From positions 62,001-126,000 of the forward strand of contig JAVJSF010000001.1 of the NCBI GenBank assembly GCA_040219555.1: a DNA stretch of 64,000 nucleotides, written 5' to 3'. Positions 25,885 to 34,100 of this stretch are shown piece by piece. Made by a program: the position numbers and the translations under genes. Position 1 is the stretch's first letter; each line of letters opens with the position of its first letter. The notes beneath the pieces are model-generated. The model saw nothing but the letters and a program-made list of their open reading frames with translations. It searched no databases and was not told where the DNA came from. Source of the stretch: JAVJSF01 sp040219555 (GTDB lineage Bacteria > Actinomycetota > Thermoleophilia > Miltoncostaeales > Miltoncostaeaceae).

Positions 25885-28128
25885 ATGACCGGGCCGGCGC
25901 AGGCGTCCCTGCTGGGGGCGCCCGGCGCCGCCCAGGTGTACCCCCTGGTCGACGCGGCCGCCGTCGACCGCGCCTTCGACTACGCCGTCCCCGAGGGTCT
26001 CGACGCCGCCGTGCGGCCCGGGACCCTCGTGGCGGTGCCCCTGGCGCGCCGGGTCGTGCTGGGCGTCGTCGCGGGGCGCGAGGCCCCCACCCACACCGGC
26101 CCGCTGGCTGCGATCACGGGGGTGGTGGACGCCGATCACATCCCGTCCGAGCTGTGGGAACTGGCGGGCTGGGTGGCCCGCTACTACATGGCGCCCACCG
26201 CCACGTGCCTGCGGCTGGTGTTGCCGCCCGGCGCCGAGGGCGCCCTGCGCCGGCGGCCGGACGGGGGCTGGCGCCTGGCCGCCGCCCCCCGCGGCCGCGC
26301 CGCTCGCATGGTCGCCGGCCTGCCCCCGGGGGCCGCCGCCCCGGCGGGCGCGCGGCGGGCCGCGGTGGTGGAGGCGCTGGAGGCCGCCGGCGGCCGGGTG
26401 GCGGCGGCCGACCTGGTGCGCGCGGCGCGGACCACCATGGACACCCTGCGACGGATGGCGGCGGCGGGGGAGATCACGCTGGCACGTGAGGCGCTGGGCC
26501 CGCCGGCACTCCTGGCCGCCGGCGGGCCCGCGCCTCCGCCCGATGTGCCCCCCGAGCCGACCCCGGACCAGGCGTCCGCGCTGGCCGCGGCCATCGCCGC
26601 GGTGGAGGACGGCGGCTCGCTGCTGCTGCGCGGGGTGACGGGCTCGGGCAAGACCGAGGTGTACCTGCGGACGATCGCCCACGCGCGCTCCCTCGGCGGG
26701 GGCAGCATCGTCCTGGTGCCCGAGATCGCGCTCACGCCCCAGCTCCTGCGGCGCCTGCGCGCCCGCTTCGGCGAGACGGTCGCCATCTGGCACTCGGCCA
26801 TGACCCCCGGCGAGCGGGCCGAGGAGTACGCCCGCGTGCGCTCGGGTGAGGCCGGCGTGGTGATCGGCGCCCGGAGCGCCGTGTTCGCACCCGTGGGCGA
26901 CCTGCGTCTGATCGTGGTGGACGAGGAGCACGATGCCTCCTACAAGCAGGACCAGACCCCCCGCTACGACGCCCGCCAGGTGGCCGCGCGCCGCGCCCGC
27001 GCCGCCGGCGCCGCGGTGATCTACGGCTCGGCCACCCCGCGCCCCGAGAGCTGGAGCGCGCTGCCGCGCCACATCCTCGGCACCCGCGCCGACGGCTCGG
27101 AGCCGCCCGCGGTGACCGTGGTCGACATGCGCACCCAGCCGCCCGGGCCGGTCTCGCGTCCCCTGGCGCGCGCGCTGCACGCGGCTGCGGGCCGGGGCGA
27201 GAAGGCCATCGTGCTCGCCAGCAGGCGGGGCCACGCCCTCATGGCGCTGTGCCGCGACTGCGGCTGGCTGGCCCGCTGCCCGGACTGCGACGTGGCGCTG
27301 GTGCTCCACCGCGAGCCCACGCGCCTGGCGTGCCACCACTGCGGCCGGACCGCCCGCGTACCCGGTCAGTGCCCGCGATGCGACTCGGTGGACATCGCGC
27401 GCCAGGGTGCCGGGACGCACGGGGTGGAGGAGGCCCTGCACCGGCTGGTCCCGGCAGCCCGGCTGGTGCGCATGGACGGGTCGAGCGCCTCGGGCCGGGG
27501 TGCCGTGGCCCGGCTGCTGGACGAGTTCGCCAGGCCCGGGCCGGCGATCCTCCTCGGGACCCAGATGGTGGCCAAGGGGCACGACCTCCCCGCGGTGACG
27601 GTGGCGGCCGTCATCGACGCGGACGGACCGTTGCAGCACGCCGACTTCCGCGCCGAGGAGCGGGCCTTCTCCCTGATCGTCCAGGCGGCCGGCCGTGCGG
27701 GGCGCCGCGGCGAGGAGGCCACGGTGGTGGTGCAGGCCTACGAGCCCGAGTCGCGGGCGGTGCGGCTGGGCGCGCGCCACGCCGTCGAGGAATTCCTGGA
27801 CGGGGAGGTCCTCCGGCGTGCCGAGCACGGCTTCCCGCCCCACGGCCACCTGGTACGCCTGCTGCTGGACGGCCCCACCGCCGAGGACGTGGGCGCCGAG
27901 GCCGCGGCCCTCGCGGGCGCGCTGGGTACCGGACTGCCCGGGGTCCGCCTCCTGGGGCCGGCGCCGATGCACCGGCTGCGCGGTCGCCACCGCCGGTCGC
28001 TGCTCCTGCGGGCCGACCGTGCGGGCGCCATCACCGGCCCGCTGCGGCCGGTCCTGGCCGCCGGCGTCGCCGGTCGGCGCCGGCGGGACGTGCGCCTGAG
28101 CGTCGATGTCGATCCACAGGACACCTGA
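25885..28128 (+). CDS. priA: Primosomal replication-restart helicase PriA
   Basis: A 747-residue protein that reloads the replisome at stalled forks. It has an N-terminal 3'BD-like domain, then a superfamily 2 helicase core: Walker A GVTGSGKT (about 250-257), DEEHDASYKQ (about 347), and GSATPRPES. Eight cysteines (CRDCGWLARCPDC and CHHCGR to CPRC, about 455-500) form two zinc sites. QAAGRAGRRG is motif VI. ATPase motifs are intact, unlike the degenerate PriA of mycobacteria and streptomycetes. Start ATG 25885 lies 13 bases after metK. Confidence 0.95.
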   Translation: MTGPAQASLLGAPGAAQVYPLVDAAAVDRAFDYAVPEGLDAAVRPGTLVAVPLARRVVLGVVAGREAPTHTGPLAAITGVVDADHIPSELWELAGWVARYYMAPTATCLRLVLPPGAEGALRRRPDGGWRLAAAPRGRAARMVAGLPPGAAAPAGARRAAVVEALEAAGGRVAAADLVRAARTTMDTLRRMAAAGEITLAREALGPPALLAAGGPAPPPDVPPEPTPDQASALAAAIAAVEDGGSLLLRGVTGSGKTEVYLRTIAHARSLGGGSIVLVPEIALTPQLLRRLRARFGETVAIWHSAMTPGERAEEYARVRSGEAGVVIGARSAVFAPVGDLRLIVVDEEHDASYKQDQTPRYDARQVAARRARAAGAAVIYGSATPRPESWSALPRHILGTRADGSEPPAVTVVDMRTQPPGPVSRPLARALHAAAGRGEKAIVLASRRGHALMALCRDCGWLARCPDCDVALVLHREPTRLACHHCGRTARVPGQCPRCDSVDIARQGAGTHGVEEALHRLVPAARLVRMDGSSASGRGAVARLLDEFARPGPAILLGTQMVAKGHDLPAVTVAAVIDADGPLQHADFRAEERAFSLIVQAAGRAGRRGEEATVVVQAYEPESRAVRLGARHAVEEFLDGEVLRRAEHGFPPHGHLVRLLLDGPTAEDVGAEAAALAGALGTGLPGVRLLGPAPMHRLRGRHRRSLLLRADRAGAITGPLRPVLAAGVAGRRRRDVRLSVDVDPQDT

Positions 28129-28156
28129 CCGCCGCGCGGAGCCCCTACCGGCCGGC

Positions 28157-28168
28157 TTACAGATGTAA
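28157..28168. promoter_or_regulatory. TTACA-N2-TGTAA operator-like palindrome
   Basis: A perfect 5+5 inverted repeat in an AT-rich patch. It lies about 15 bases before a -10-like TACCCT (28183-28188), so it covers the -35 position of the promoter for the 28230/29096 gene pair. A bound protein here would block or recruit RNA polymerase. Regulator unknown. Confidence 0.35.
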
Positions 28169-28182
28169 AGTGGCTCGTCCGC

Positions 28183-28188
28183 TACCCT
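28183..28188 (+). promoter_or_regulatory. -10 element for the 28230-30559 gene pair
   Basis: TACCCT, giving a transcription start near 28195 and a leader of about 35 bases containing AAGGAGT. Confidence 0.3.
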
Positions 28189-28229
28189 GGACCGGTCGAT
28201 CCCGGTTCCCGCCAAGGAGTCCTCAGTCA

Positions 28230-29099
28230 ATGCCGGTACCGCGCCTGTTCGAGGCATCCCCCGAGCCCCGCGAGCAGTGGGTCCACGTCGTCGCGACCCT
28301 CCTGGCCCTGGGCGGGCCCGAGACGCGCACGGCCCTGGTGGAGGAGATCTCGGGCGAGGCCCTTCCGGGGGCGGACGCCCTCCTCGTGCGCGAGCAGCGC
28401 GTGCTCTCGGACGGCACGGTCGTGGACGTGATGGTGCGCGGTGCGGGCTGGACCCTCGCCCTGCACAGCACGCTCGGCTTCGACGTCGAGCAGGCTGCCG
28501 AGCTCGCCACGGTCTACGACGCCCTGAAGGAGACCGCAAAGGACCAGGTCATCCTCGTGGCGATCACGCCCGACCGGCGGCCGTCGGCGTCGGTGGTGGC
28601 GGCCGCCGAGGGCGGTACCCGCAACATCCGCCACCGCAGCTGGCTGCGCGTCCGCGACTGGATCCAGGAGCGTCCCGAGCGCGGGGCCGCCCAGGGGACC
28701 GACCTGATGCTGTTGCGTGAGGCCGACTACTTCTTCACCCCGCGCGTCGCGGAGCTCTACCGGCTCGAGGGCCTGATGCCCTTGGTGGAGCAGGGTCTGC
28801 GGCCCAGCTTCGCGAGCATGTTCTTCGACCTGAACGACCTCGCTCCGGCACCCCTCATCCAGACCGAGACCGCCGGGAACGCGCGGGTCGCGTTCCCGCG
28901 GACGGGCGACGCCAAGGTGGAGATCGGACTCGGGGAGGGTGGCCTCACCCTCGGTGTCGCCTCCGCGGTCGGGGGTCCGGGCTACGCCGGCGCCGAGGGC
29001 GGCTGGCAGCGTCTCCGGGTCGGCAGCGTCGAGGACTACATCGCGGCCCGCGCGTGGACCCAGTCCACCGCACGCGCTGTGCTGCCCGCGCGCCGGTGA
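28230..29099 (+). CDS. Hypothetical protein, possible degenerate PD-(D/E)XK fold
   Basis: 289 residues, no signal or membrane helix, not recognised as a named family. Residues 50-145 run strand-strand-strand-helix-strand: VLSDGTVVDVMV (Asp66), then GWTLALHSTLG, a helix with Q88 and Y96, then VILVAITPDRRP and SWLRVRDWI. This order resembles PD-(D/E)XK nuclease-like domains. However, the strand that should carry E-x-K reads ALHST, so the metal and lysine residues are missing and activity is doubtful. AAGGAGT lies nine bases before ATG 28230. The stop overlaps the GTG of a Ser/Thr kinase gene, implying coupled synthesis and joint function. Confidence 0.75.
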   Translation: MPVPRLFEASPEPREQWVHVVATLLALGGPETRTALVEEISGEALPGADALLVREQRVLSDGTVVDVMVRGAGWTLALHSTLGFDVEQAAELATVYDALKETAKDQVILVAITPDRRPSASVVAAAEGGTRNIRHRSWLRVRDWIQERPERGAAQGTDLMLLREADYFFTPRVAELYRLEGLMPLVEQGLRPSFASMFFDLNDLAPAPLIQTETAGNARVAFPRTGDAKVEIGLGEGGLTLGVASAVGGPGYAGAEGGWQRLRVGSVEDYIAARAWTQSTARAVLPARR

Positions 29100-30559
29100 C
29101 CACGGCCGCAGCGGGGCTGCTGGTCGGCTCCTGGGAGGTGGGCGACGCGCTCGGGCGCGGCGGCCAGGCGACGGTCCTGTCCGCCCGCCACGCCACCCTG
29201 GGGCGCCCCGCCGCGGTGAAGCTGATCCACCGCGCGGTCTGGGCCGACCCGTCGTTCCGCGTGCGCTTCCGGCGCGAGTGCGACGCGCTCGCCCACATCG
29301 CCCACCCGCACATCATCCCGGTGCTCGACGCCGGGGAGGCGGGTGGGAGCGGCTACCTCGTGATGCGCCTGGCCGGCGGTGGCACCCTGGCCGAGTTGCT
29401 CGCCGAGGGGCCGCTGGAGCCGGCCACCGCCCTGGCGGTGCTCGGGCCGATCGCCGGCGCCATCGACGCCGTGCACCGGGCCGGTCACGTGCACCGCGAC
29501 ATCACTCCGGCCAACATCCTGCTGGACGATGACGGGGGCCCGTGGCTGGGCGACTTCGGCCTGGCCCGCGCCGTCGACGCCACCGCCGCCACGGGGGAGG
29601 GGCTGCTGGTGGGCACGGCGGCCTACCTCGCCCCCGAGGTCATCGCCGGCGGGCGGGCCGGTCCCGAGGCCGATCGCTACTCGCTGGCCGCCGTGGCCTA
29701 CCACGCGCTGACGGGGCGTCCGCCGTTCCAGGCCCCGGATCTGGCGGCGGTGCTCTACGGCCACATGCACGGCGCGGCGCCCTCGGTGGGCTCCCTGCGG
29801 CCGGATCTGCCCGCCGCCCTGGACGCCGTCTTCGTGCGTGCTCTCTCGCGACGTCTCGCACGGCGACCCGCCACCGCCGGGGATCTCATCGCCGAGCTCG
29901 GCGACGCCCTCCGGTCCGGCCCGCCTCATCGCGGCACGGCGCTTCTGCCCGTGGTGGGCCCGCCCGCGCCGGCCGCCGCCACCCAGGCGCTGCCCCGCAC
30001 TCGCACCCGCGACCGGGCGCGTCGCGTCCGGCGGTGGACGGCCGGTATCGCCGTGGCGGCGGCGTTCGGGGCCGTCGGCGCCACGGCGACGGTGGCCTAC
30101 ACGGACCTCGGCGCCCTGCCCTTCGTCTCGGACGCGCCTGCGGCCCCGGTGCGTGCCACCACCGTGCCGGACGCCCTCGGCGGCGCGGTGCCCGCCACCC
30201 CGGCGGCGCTGGGCGATCTGCCCCCGGGCGTGCCCTACACCGATGCGCTCGCCGCCGACCTCGATGGCCTGCGCGTCGTGTCGCTCCCGGGCGGTGCCGC
30301 CACCCTCGCGGCGGTCGCGGCCGGGCTCGAGCGCGACGACCACATCGTCTCCACGCTCCTCGTCGACGGGCGCGGGGTCGGCATCGATGCCCGGAAGCCC
30401 TGGAGTTTCTTCACCCGCGCCGACCACCAGGCCGCGCTGGTGCTGCGTGAGCCGGCCGGCGAGCGGGCCATTCTGGTGCGGGGGCCCGACGGTGATGTGG
30501 ATCGCTACATGGAGACGCTGGCCGGCTCTGCCGGTGCACGCATCCTGCTCGCGGGATAG
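29096..30559 (+). CDS. Transmembrane Ser/Thr protein kinase
   Basis: 487 residues. The N-terminal kinase domain (about 10-270) has the glycine loop LGRGGQATV (19-27), Lys42 in VKLI, catalytic Asp135 in HRDITPAN, Asp153 in DFG and APE in YLAPEV. The usual HRDxK lysine is Thr, a variation seen in some actinobacterial kinases. A basic stretch and one transmembrane helix (about 313-335) lead to an extracytoplasmic domain of about 150 residues with no PASTA repeats. It probably senses an external signal and phosphorylates cytoplasmic proteins, possibly including the product of the upstream gene it overlaps by four bases. Confidence 0.9.
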   Translation: MTTAAAGLLVGSWEVGDALGRGGQATVLSARHATLGRPAAVKLIHRAVWADPSFRVRFRRECDALAHIAHPHIIPVLDAGEAGGSGYLVMRLAGGGTLAELLAEGPLEPATALAVLGPIAGAIDAVHRAGHVHRDITPANILLDDDGGPWLGDFGLARAVDATAATGEGLLVGTAAYLAPEVIAGGRAGPEADRYSLAAVAYHALTGRPPFQAPDLAAVLYGHMHGAAPSVGSLRPDLPAALDAVFVRALSRRLARRPATAGDLIAELGDALRSGPPHRGTALLPVVGPPAPAAATQALPRTRTRDRARRVRRWTAGIAVAAAFGAVGATATVAYTDLGALPFVSDAPAAPVRATTVPDALGGAVPATPAALGDLPPGVPYTDALAADLDGLRVVSLPGGAATLAAVAAGLERDDHIVSTLLVDGRGVGIDARKPWSFFTRADHQAALVLREPAGERAILVRGPDGDVDRYMETLAGSAGARILLAG

Positions 30560-30562
30560 GCT
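30557..30562 (+). promoter_or_regulatory. -10 element for leaderless def
   Basis: TAGGCT ends exactly six bases before the def ATG and overlaps the kinase stop codon. This is the cleanest leaderless arrangement in the window. Confidence 0.5.
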
Positions 30563-30568
30563 GATCCG

Positions 30569-31174
30569 ATGGCCGCACACCAGCACGACCACGATGGCGC
30601 GCACGTCCACGGACCCGAGTGCGACCACGATCACGACCACGAGGCGGACGACGCGGAGCGCGAGTACCGGGCCGCCGCCTTCGCCCAGGTGCGCCAGTTC
30701 GGCGACCCCATCCTGCGGACGCCCACCCTGGCGGTGAGCCGCTTCGATCAGGACCTGCGCGACCAGGTGGGCAGGATGGTCGAGATCATGGACGCGGCCG
30801 GCGGCGTCGGCATCGCCGCCCCCCAGGTCGGGTCGCTCACCCGCGTCGCCGTGATGCTGCTGGACGAGGAGCACGAGGAACTCACCGTCCTGTGCAACCC
30901 GCGCATCGTCTGGCGTTCCGATGATGAGGAGGAGGGCGTCGAGGGCTGCCTGTCGATCGGCATGGCATCGATCGCCGTCAACGTCATGCGGGCGAGCGCC
31001 GTCCGGGTGGAGGCCCAGGACCTCGACGGCTCCCCGCTGGAGATCGAGGCCGAGGGGTACGCGGCCCGCATCGTGCAGCACGAAGTGGATCATCTCGACG
31101 GGGTCCTGATGATCGACCGCACCGCCGCCGACGAGCGCCGAGAGGCGCTGCGCTCGCTGCGTTCCCGGGACTAG
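30569..31174 (+). CDS. def: Peptide deformylase with His-rich N-terminal extension
   Basis: A 201-residue metalloenzyme removing the formyl group from nascent proteins. Catalytic motifs are complete: GVGIAAPQ (79-86), EGCLS with metal-ligand Cys127 (125-129), and HEVDH with His171, Glu172 and His175. The first 24 residues are unusual, with eight His, several Asp and Cys18 (for example HVHGPECDHDHDH), and look like a metal-binding tail. Deformylases normally begin near residue 38 of this protein. It is followed by fmt and rsmB in the classic def-fmt-rsmB order. Confidence 0.95.
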   Translation: MAAHQHDHDGAHVHGPECDHDHDHEADDAEREYRAAAFAQVRQFGDPILRTPTLAVSRFDQDLRDQVGRMVEIMDAAGGVGIAAPQVGSLTRVAVMLLDEEHEELTVLCNPRIVWRSDDEEEGVEGCLSIGMASIAVNVMRASAVRVEAQDLDGSPLEIEAEGYAARIVQHEVDHLDGVLMIDRTAADERREALRSLRSRD

Positions 31175-31178
31175 CGCC

Positions 31179-32096
31179 GTGAGGATCGCCTTCGCGGGGA
31201 GCCCCGGCGCGGCCGTGGCGCCCCTGCGCGCGCTGGCCGCCTCCGAGCACCGGGTGGCGCTGGTCATCACCCAGCCCGACCGCCCGCGCGGGCGCCGTGG
31301 CGCACCGCGGCCCACGCCGGTGGCCGACGCCGCGCTGGAGCTGGGCCTGCCCGTGGAGCGGCCCGCGACCATCAACGCGCCGGAGGTCGTGGCCCGGCTC
31401 GAGGCCGAGCGCGTCGAGGCCCTCGTGGTCGTCGCCTTCGGGCAGATCCTGCGCGAGGCCATCCTGTCGGCCCGCCCGTGCGTCAACGTCCACTTCTCGC
31501 TGCTGCCGGCCTACCGTGGCGCGGCTCCGGTCGAGCGGGCGATCATGGACGGGGTCGATGAGACCGGGGTCACCATCATGCTGATGGACGCCGGCCTGGA
31601 CACCGGACCCATGCTGCTGTCGCGCGCCGTCCCCGTCACCGACGAGGACACCGGCGGGGGGCTCACCGAGCGCCTCTCCCACCTCGGGGCGGAGCTGCTG
31701 GCGGGCGCCCTCGACGGCCTGGCCGACGGCTCGCTCGCCCCCGTCCCGCAGCCCGAGGACGGCGTCAGCCTGGCGCCGAAGATCACCGCCGCCGACCGTC
31801 CGGTCGACCGCGCGCGGCCCGCGGCCGCGGTGGTCCGCCACATCCAGGCCCTGGCGCCGCACATCGGCGCGAGTGCCGCGATCGACGGTGAGCCGTTCAA
31901 GCTGTGGGGGGCGCGCCGGGTCGACGATCCGGCGCCGGCCTCCGCGCTGGCCGCGGCCGACGGGCGCCTGCTGCTGGCCTGCGCGGACGGCGCGGTGGAG
32001 ATCACCGACCTGCAGCCCCCCGGCCGCGGGCGGATGGCGGCACGAGACTTCCTGCGCGGCTGGCGCGGGTCCCTGACCTGGGGTGAGAATGGCTGA
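31179..32096 (+). CDS. fmt: Methionyl-tRNA formyltransferase
   Basis: A 305-residue enzyme formylating initiator Met-tRNA with 10-formyltetrahydrofolate. The N-terminal MRIAFAGSPGAAV, the TQPDRPRGRRG segment and the signature NVHFSLLPAYRGAAPVERAI with catalytic Asn, His and later Asp (DAGLDTGPM) are present, followed by the C-terminal tRNA-binding domain. GTG start four bases after def. Its reaction is the mirror of Def, encoded immediately upstream. Confidence 0.95.
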   Translation: MRIAFAGSPGAAVAPLRALAASEHRVALVITQPDRPRGRRGAPRPTPVADAALELGLPVERPATINAPEVVARLEAERVEALVVVAFGQILREAILSARPCVNVHFSLLPAYRGAAPVERAIMDGVDETGVTIMLMDAGLDTGPMLLSRAVPVTDEDTGGGLTERLSHLGAELLAGALDGLADGSLAPVPQPEDGVSLAPKITAADRPVDRARPAAAVVRHIQALAPHIGASAAIDGEPFKLWGARRVDDPAPASALAAADGRLLLACADGAVEITDLQPPGRGRMAARDFLRGWRGSLTWGENG

Positions 32097-33420
32097 GAGC
32101 GGAGTCTCCATCGAGCGGGCGGTGGCCCTGAAGGTGCTGCGGCGGGTGGAGGACGGTGCATACGCCGACCGGGCGCTGTCGGCGGAGGCGCGGCGCGCCG
32201 AGCTCGACCCGCGGGGCCGGGCCCAGGCGATGCGCCTGGCGTACGGGGCCGTCCAGCGCCGCCGGACCCTCGACTGGCTCATCGACGAAGCCCTCGACCG
32301 GCCGGGGGCGATCGAGCCCGCCGTGCGCGACATCCTGCGCCTCGGCGCCTATGAGCTGGCCTTCTCCGACGGCGTCCCGCCCCATGCGGCCGTGGATCAG
32401 GCCGTGCGCCAGGCGCGCGGCCTGCGCGGCTCGGGGCGGCGGGCGTCGGCGCGGGCGGGGCTGGTGAACGCCGTCCTGCGGCGGGTGGCGGGCGAGGCCG
32501 CCGGCCGGCTGGCGGCCCTGGAGGGTGCCGGCGCGGAGTCGGTCGCGCTGCTCCACTCGATGCCCGACTGGATCGCGCACCGGCTGGTCGCCGCGCTGGG
32601 CCTCCGGGATGCCGAGGGCGTCATGGCCGCCGCCGGCGAGCCAGCCGAGTCGGCCCTGCGCTGGAACCCCCTGCGCGGCCCGCGCGCCACCGTGGAGGCG
32701 GCTCTGCCGCCGGACTGGACCAGGGGCGCCCTGGCGCCGTGGTCGTACGTCCTCGCCGGGGGCTTCGCGCTCGAGGATTCCGACATCTGGATGCGCGGGC
32801 GCGCCATGGCCCAGAGCCGGGCCTCGCAACTGGTGGCCCATGCGCTCGACCCGCGACCCGGCGAGCGCATCATCGACCTCACGGCCGCGCCGGGGGGCAA
32901 GACCACCCACATCGCGGCCCTCGCCCGTGGGGCGGTCGACATCACCGCCGTCGAGAAGCACGAGTCGCGCGCCCGCGCGCTGGAGGCCACCTGCGCCCGG
33001 ATGGGCGCCCGGGTGCGGGTGGTCGTGGGTGACGCCCTGACCGTGCCGCTGGAGGGCGGCGCCGATGCCGTGCTGGTCGACCCGCCCTGCACCGGGACCG
33101 GGGTGCTTTCCGCGCGCCCCGACGCCCGGTGGCGCCGGCGCGAGGAGGCGCTCGGGCCGCTGGTCGAGTTGCAGGCGGGCCTGCTCGCACGGGCCCTGGC
33201 GCTGGTGCGTCCGGGCGGACGCGTGGTGTACTCCACATGCAGCCTGCTCAGCGAGGAGAATGAGGAGATCCTGGCCCCCTACGCCACCCGGCTGGACGAC
33301 CTTGGCGCGCTGGCACCCGATGCGGCCCACCCCGGCCTGCCCGGGGCGCTGCGCACCCTGCCCCATCTCCACGGCACGGACGGCTTCGTGATCGCCCGCC
33401 TGCGAGGCGAGGGGGCATGA
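32089..33420 (+). CDS. rsmB: 16S rRNA (cytosine-C5)-methyltransferase RsmB
   Basis: A 443-residue Sun/RsmB enzyme methylating C967-type cytosine in 16S rRNA. An N-terminal NusB-like RNA-binding domain (about 1-140) precedes the methyltransferase domain with DLTAAPGGKTTHIAAL for SAM, DPPCTGTGVL with the Pro-Cys motif, and the catalytic cysteine in YSTCSL. ATG 32089 overlaps the end of fmt by eight bases; an in-frame GTG at 32083 is an alternative. It overlaps rpe by four bases. Confidence 0.94.
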   Translation: MAESGVSIERAVALKVLRRVEDGAYADRALSAEARRAELDPRGRAQAMRLAYGAVQRRRTLDWLIDEALDRPGAIEPAVRDILRLGAYELAFSDGVPPHAAVDQAVRQARGLRGSGRRASARAGLVNAVLRRVAGEAAGRLAALEGAGAESVALLHSMPDWIAHRLVAALGLRDAEGVMAAAGEPAESALRWNPLRGPRATVEAALPPDWTRGALAPWSYVLAGGFALEDSDIWMRGRAMAQSRASQLVAHALDPRPGERIIDLTAAPGGKTTHIAALARGAVDITAVEKHESRARALEATCARMGARVRVVVGDALTVPLEGGADAVLVDPPCTGTGVLSARPDARWRRREEALGPLVELQAGLLARALALVRPGGRVVYSTCSLLSEENEEILAPYATRLDDLGALAPDAAHPGLPGALRTLPHLHGTDGFVIARLRGEGA

Positions 33421-34100
33421 TGGCCGCCGAGTTGCACGGCCCGCTGGTCCTCCCCTCGGTGATGTCGGCGGACATGCTGGCGCTGGGGGCCCAACTCGAC
33501 GCCCTCCTGGCCCAGGGCTGCGGCGGCATCCACGTGGACGTGATGGACGGCCACTTCGTCCCGAACCTCACCGTGGGACCCGACTTCGCCCGGGTGGCCG
33601 GCGGACCCGTGCGAGCGGCGGGGGGAGTGGTGGACGTCCACCTCATGGTCGAGCGGCCCGCCTCGATGCTCCCCCTGTTCACGGCCCACGCCGACGCGGT
33701 CAGCGTCCACTGGGAGGCCGACCCGCACCCGCACCGCCTCCTGGGGCTCATCCGCGAGCACGGATGCCGTGCGGGGCTGGCGCTCAACCCCGGCACGCCG
33801 GTGGAGGTCGTGCGCGAGGTCACCGGCCTGCTGGACTACGTGGTGGTGATGTCGGTCAACCCGGGGTACGCCGGCCAGTCGTTCATCGCCGCCACCCCCG
33901 ACCGCGTGCAGCGCCTGCGCGCGTTGCTCCCCGCCGGCGTCGCCATCGAGGTGGACGGGGGCATCGGGGCGGGCAATCTGGCGGCGGTGCGCGATGCCGG
34001 CGCCGACCTGTTCGTGTCGGCGTCGTCGATCTTCTCCGCCGACGACCCGATCGCCGCGTTCGCCACCCTGGACGCGATCGCCGCCGGCCGGACCGGGTGA
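33417..34100 (+). CDS. rpe: Ribulose-phosphate 3-epimerase
   Basis: A 227-residue TIM-barrel enzyme interconverting ribulose 5-phosphate and xylulose 5-phosphate. VLPSVMSADM, HVDVMDGHFVPNLT, DVHLMVERP, MSVNPGYAGQSF and VDGGIGAGN carry the metal and phosphate ligands. It overlaps rsmB and ribD by four bases each. Its substrate ribulose 5-phosphate is also the substrate of RibB in the ribBA gene downstream, so its place in the riboflavin cluster makes metabolic sense. Confidence 0.95.
   Translation: MMAAELHGPLVLPSVMSADMLALGAQLDALLAQGCGGIHVDVMDGHFVPNLTVGPDFARVAGGPVRAAGGVVDVHLMVERPASMLPLFTAHADAVSVHWEADPHPHRLLGLIREHGCRAGLALNPGTPVEVVREVTGLLDYVVVMSVNPGYAGQSFIAATPDRVQRLRALLPAGVAIEVDGGIGAGNLAAVRDAGADLFVSASSIFSADDPIAAFATLDAIAAGRTG

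Noticed and set aside
25831..28539. A 902-codon open frame on the minus strand across metK and priA
   Set aside because: It is antisense to two strongly conserved genes, consists of Arg/Gly/Ala/Pro-rich low-complexity sequence, and has no motif. Long antisense frames are expected at this GC content.
29036..31486. An 816-codon minus-strand frame across the kinase and def genes
   Set aside because: Overlaps four well-supported plus-strand genes and reads as His/Gly/Arg-rich noise.
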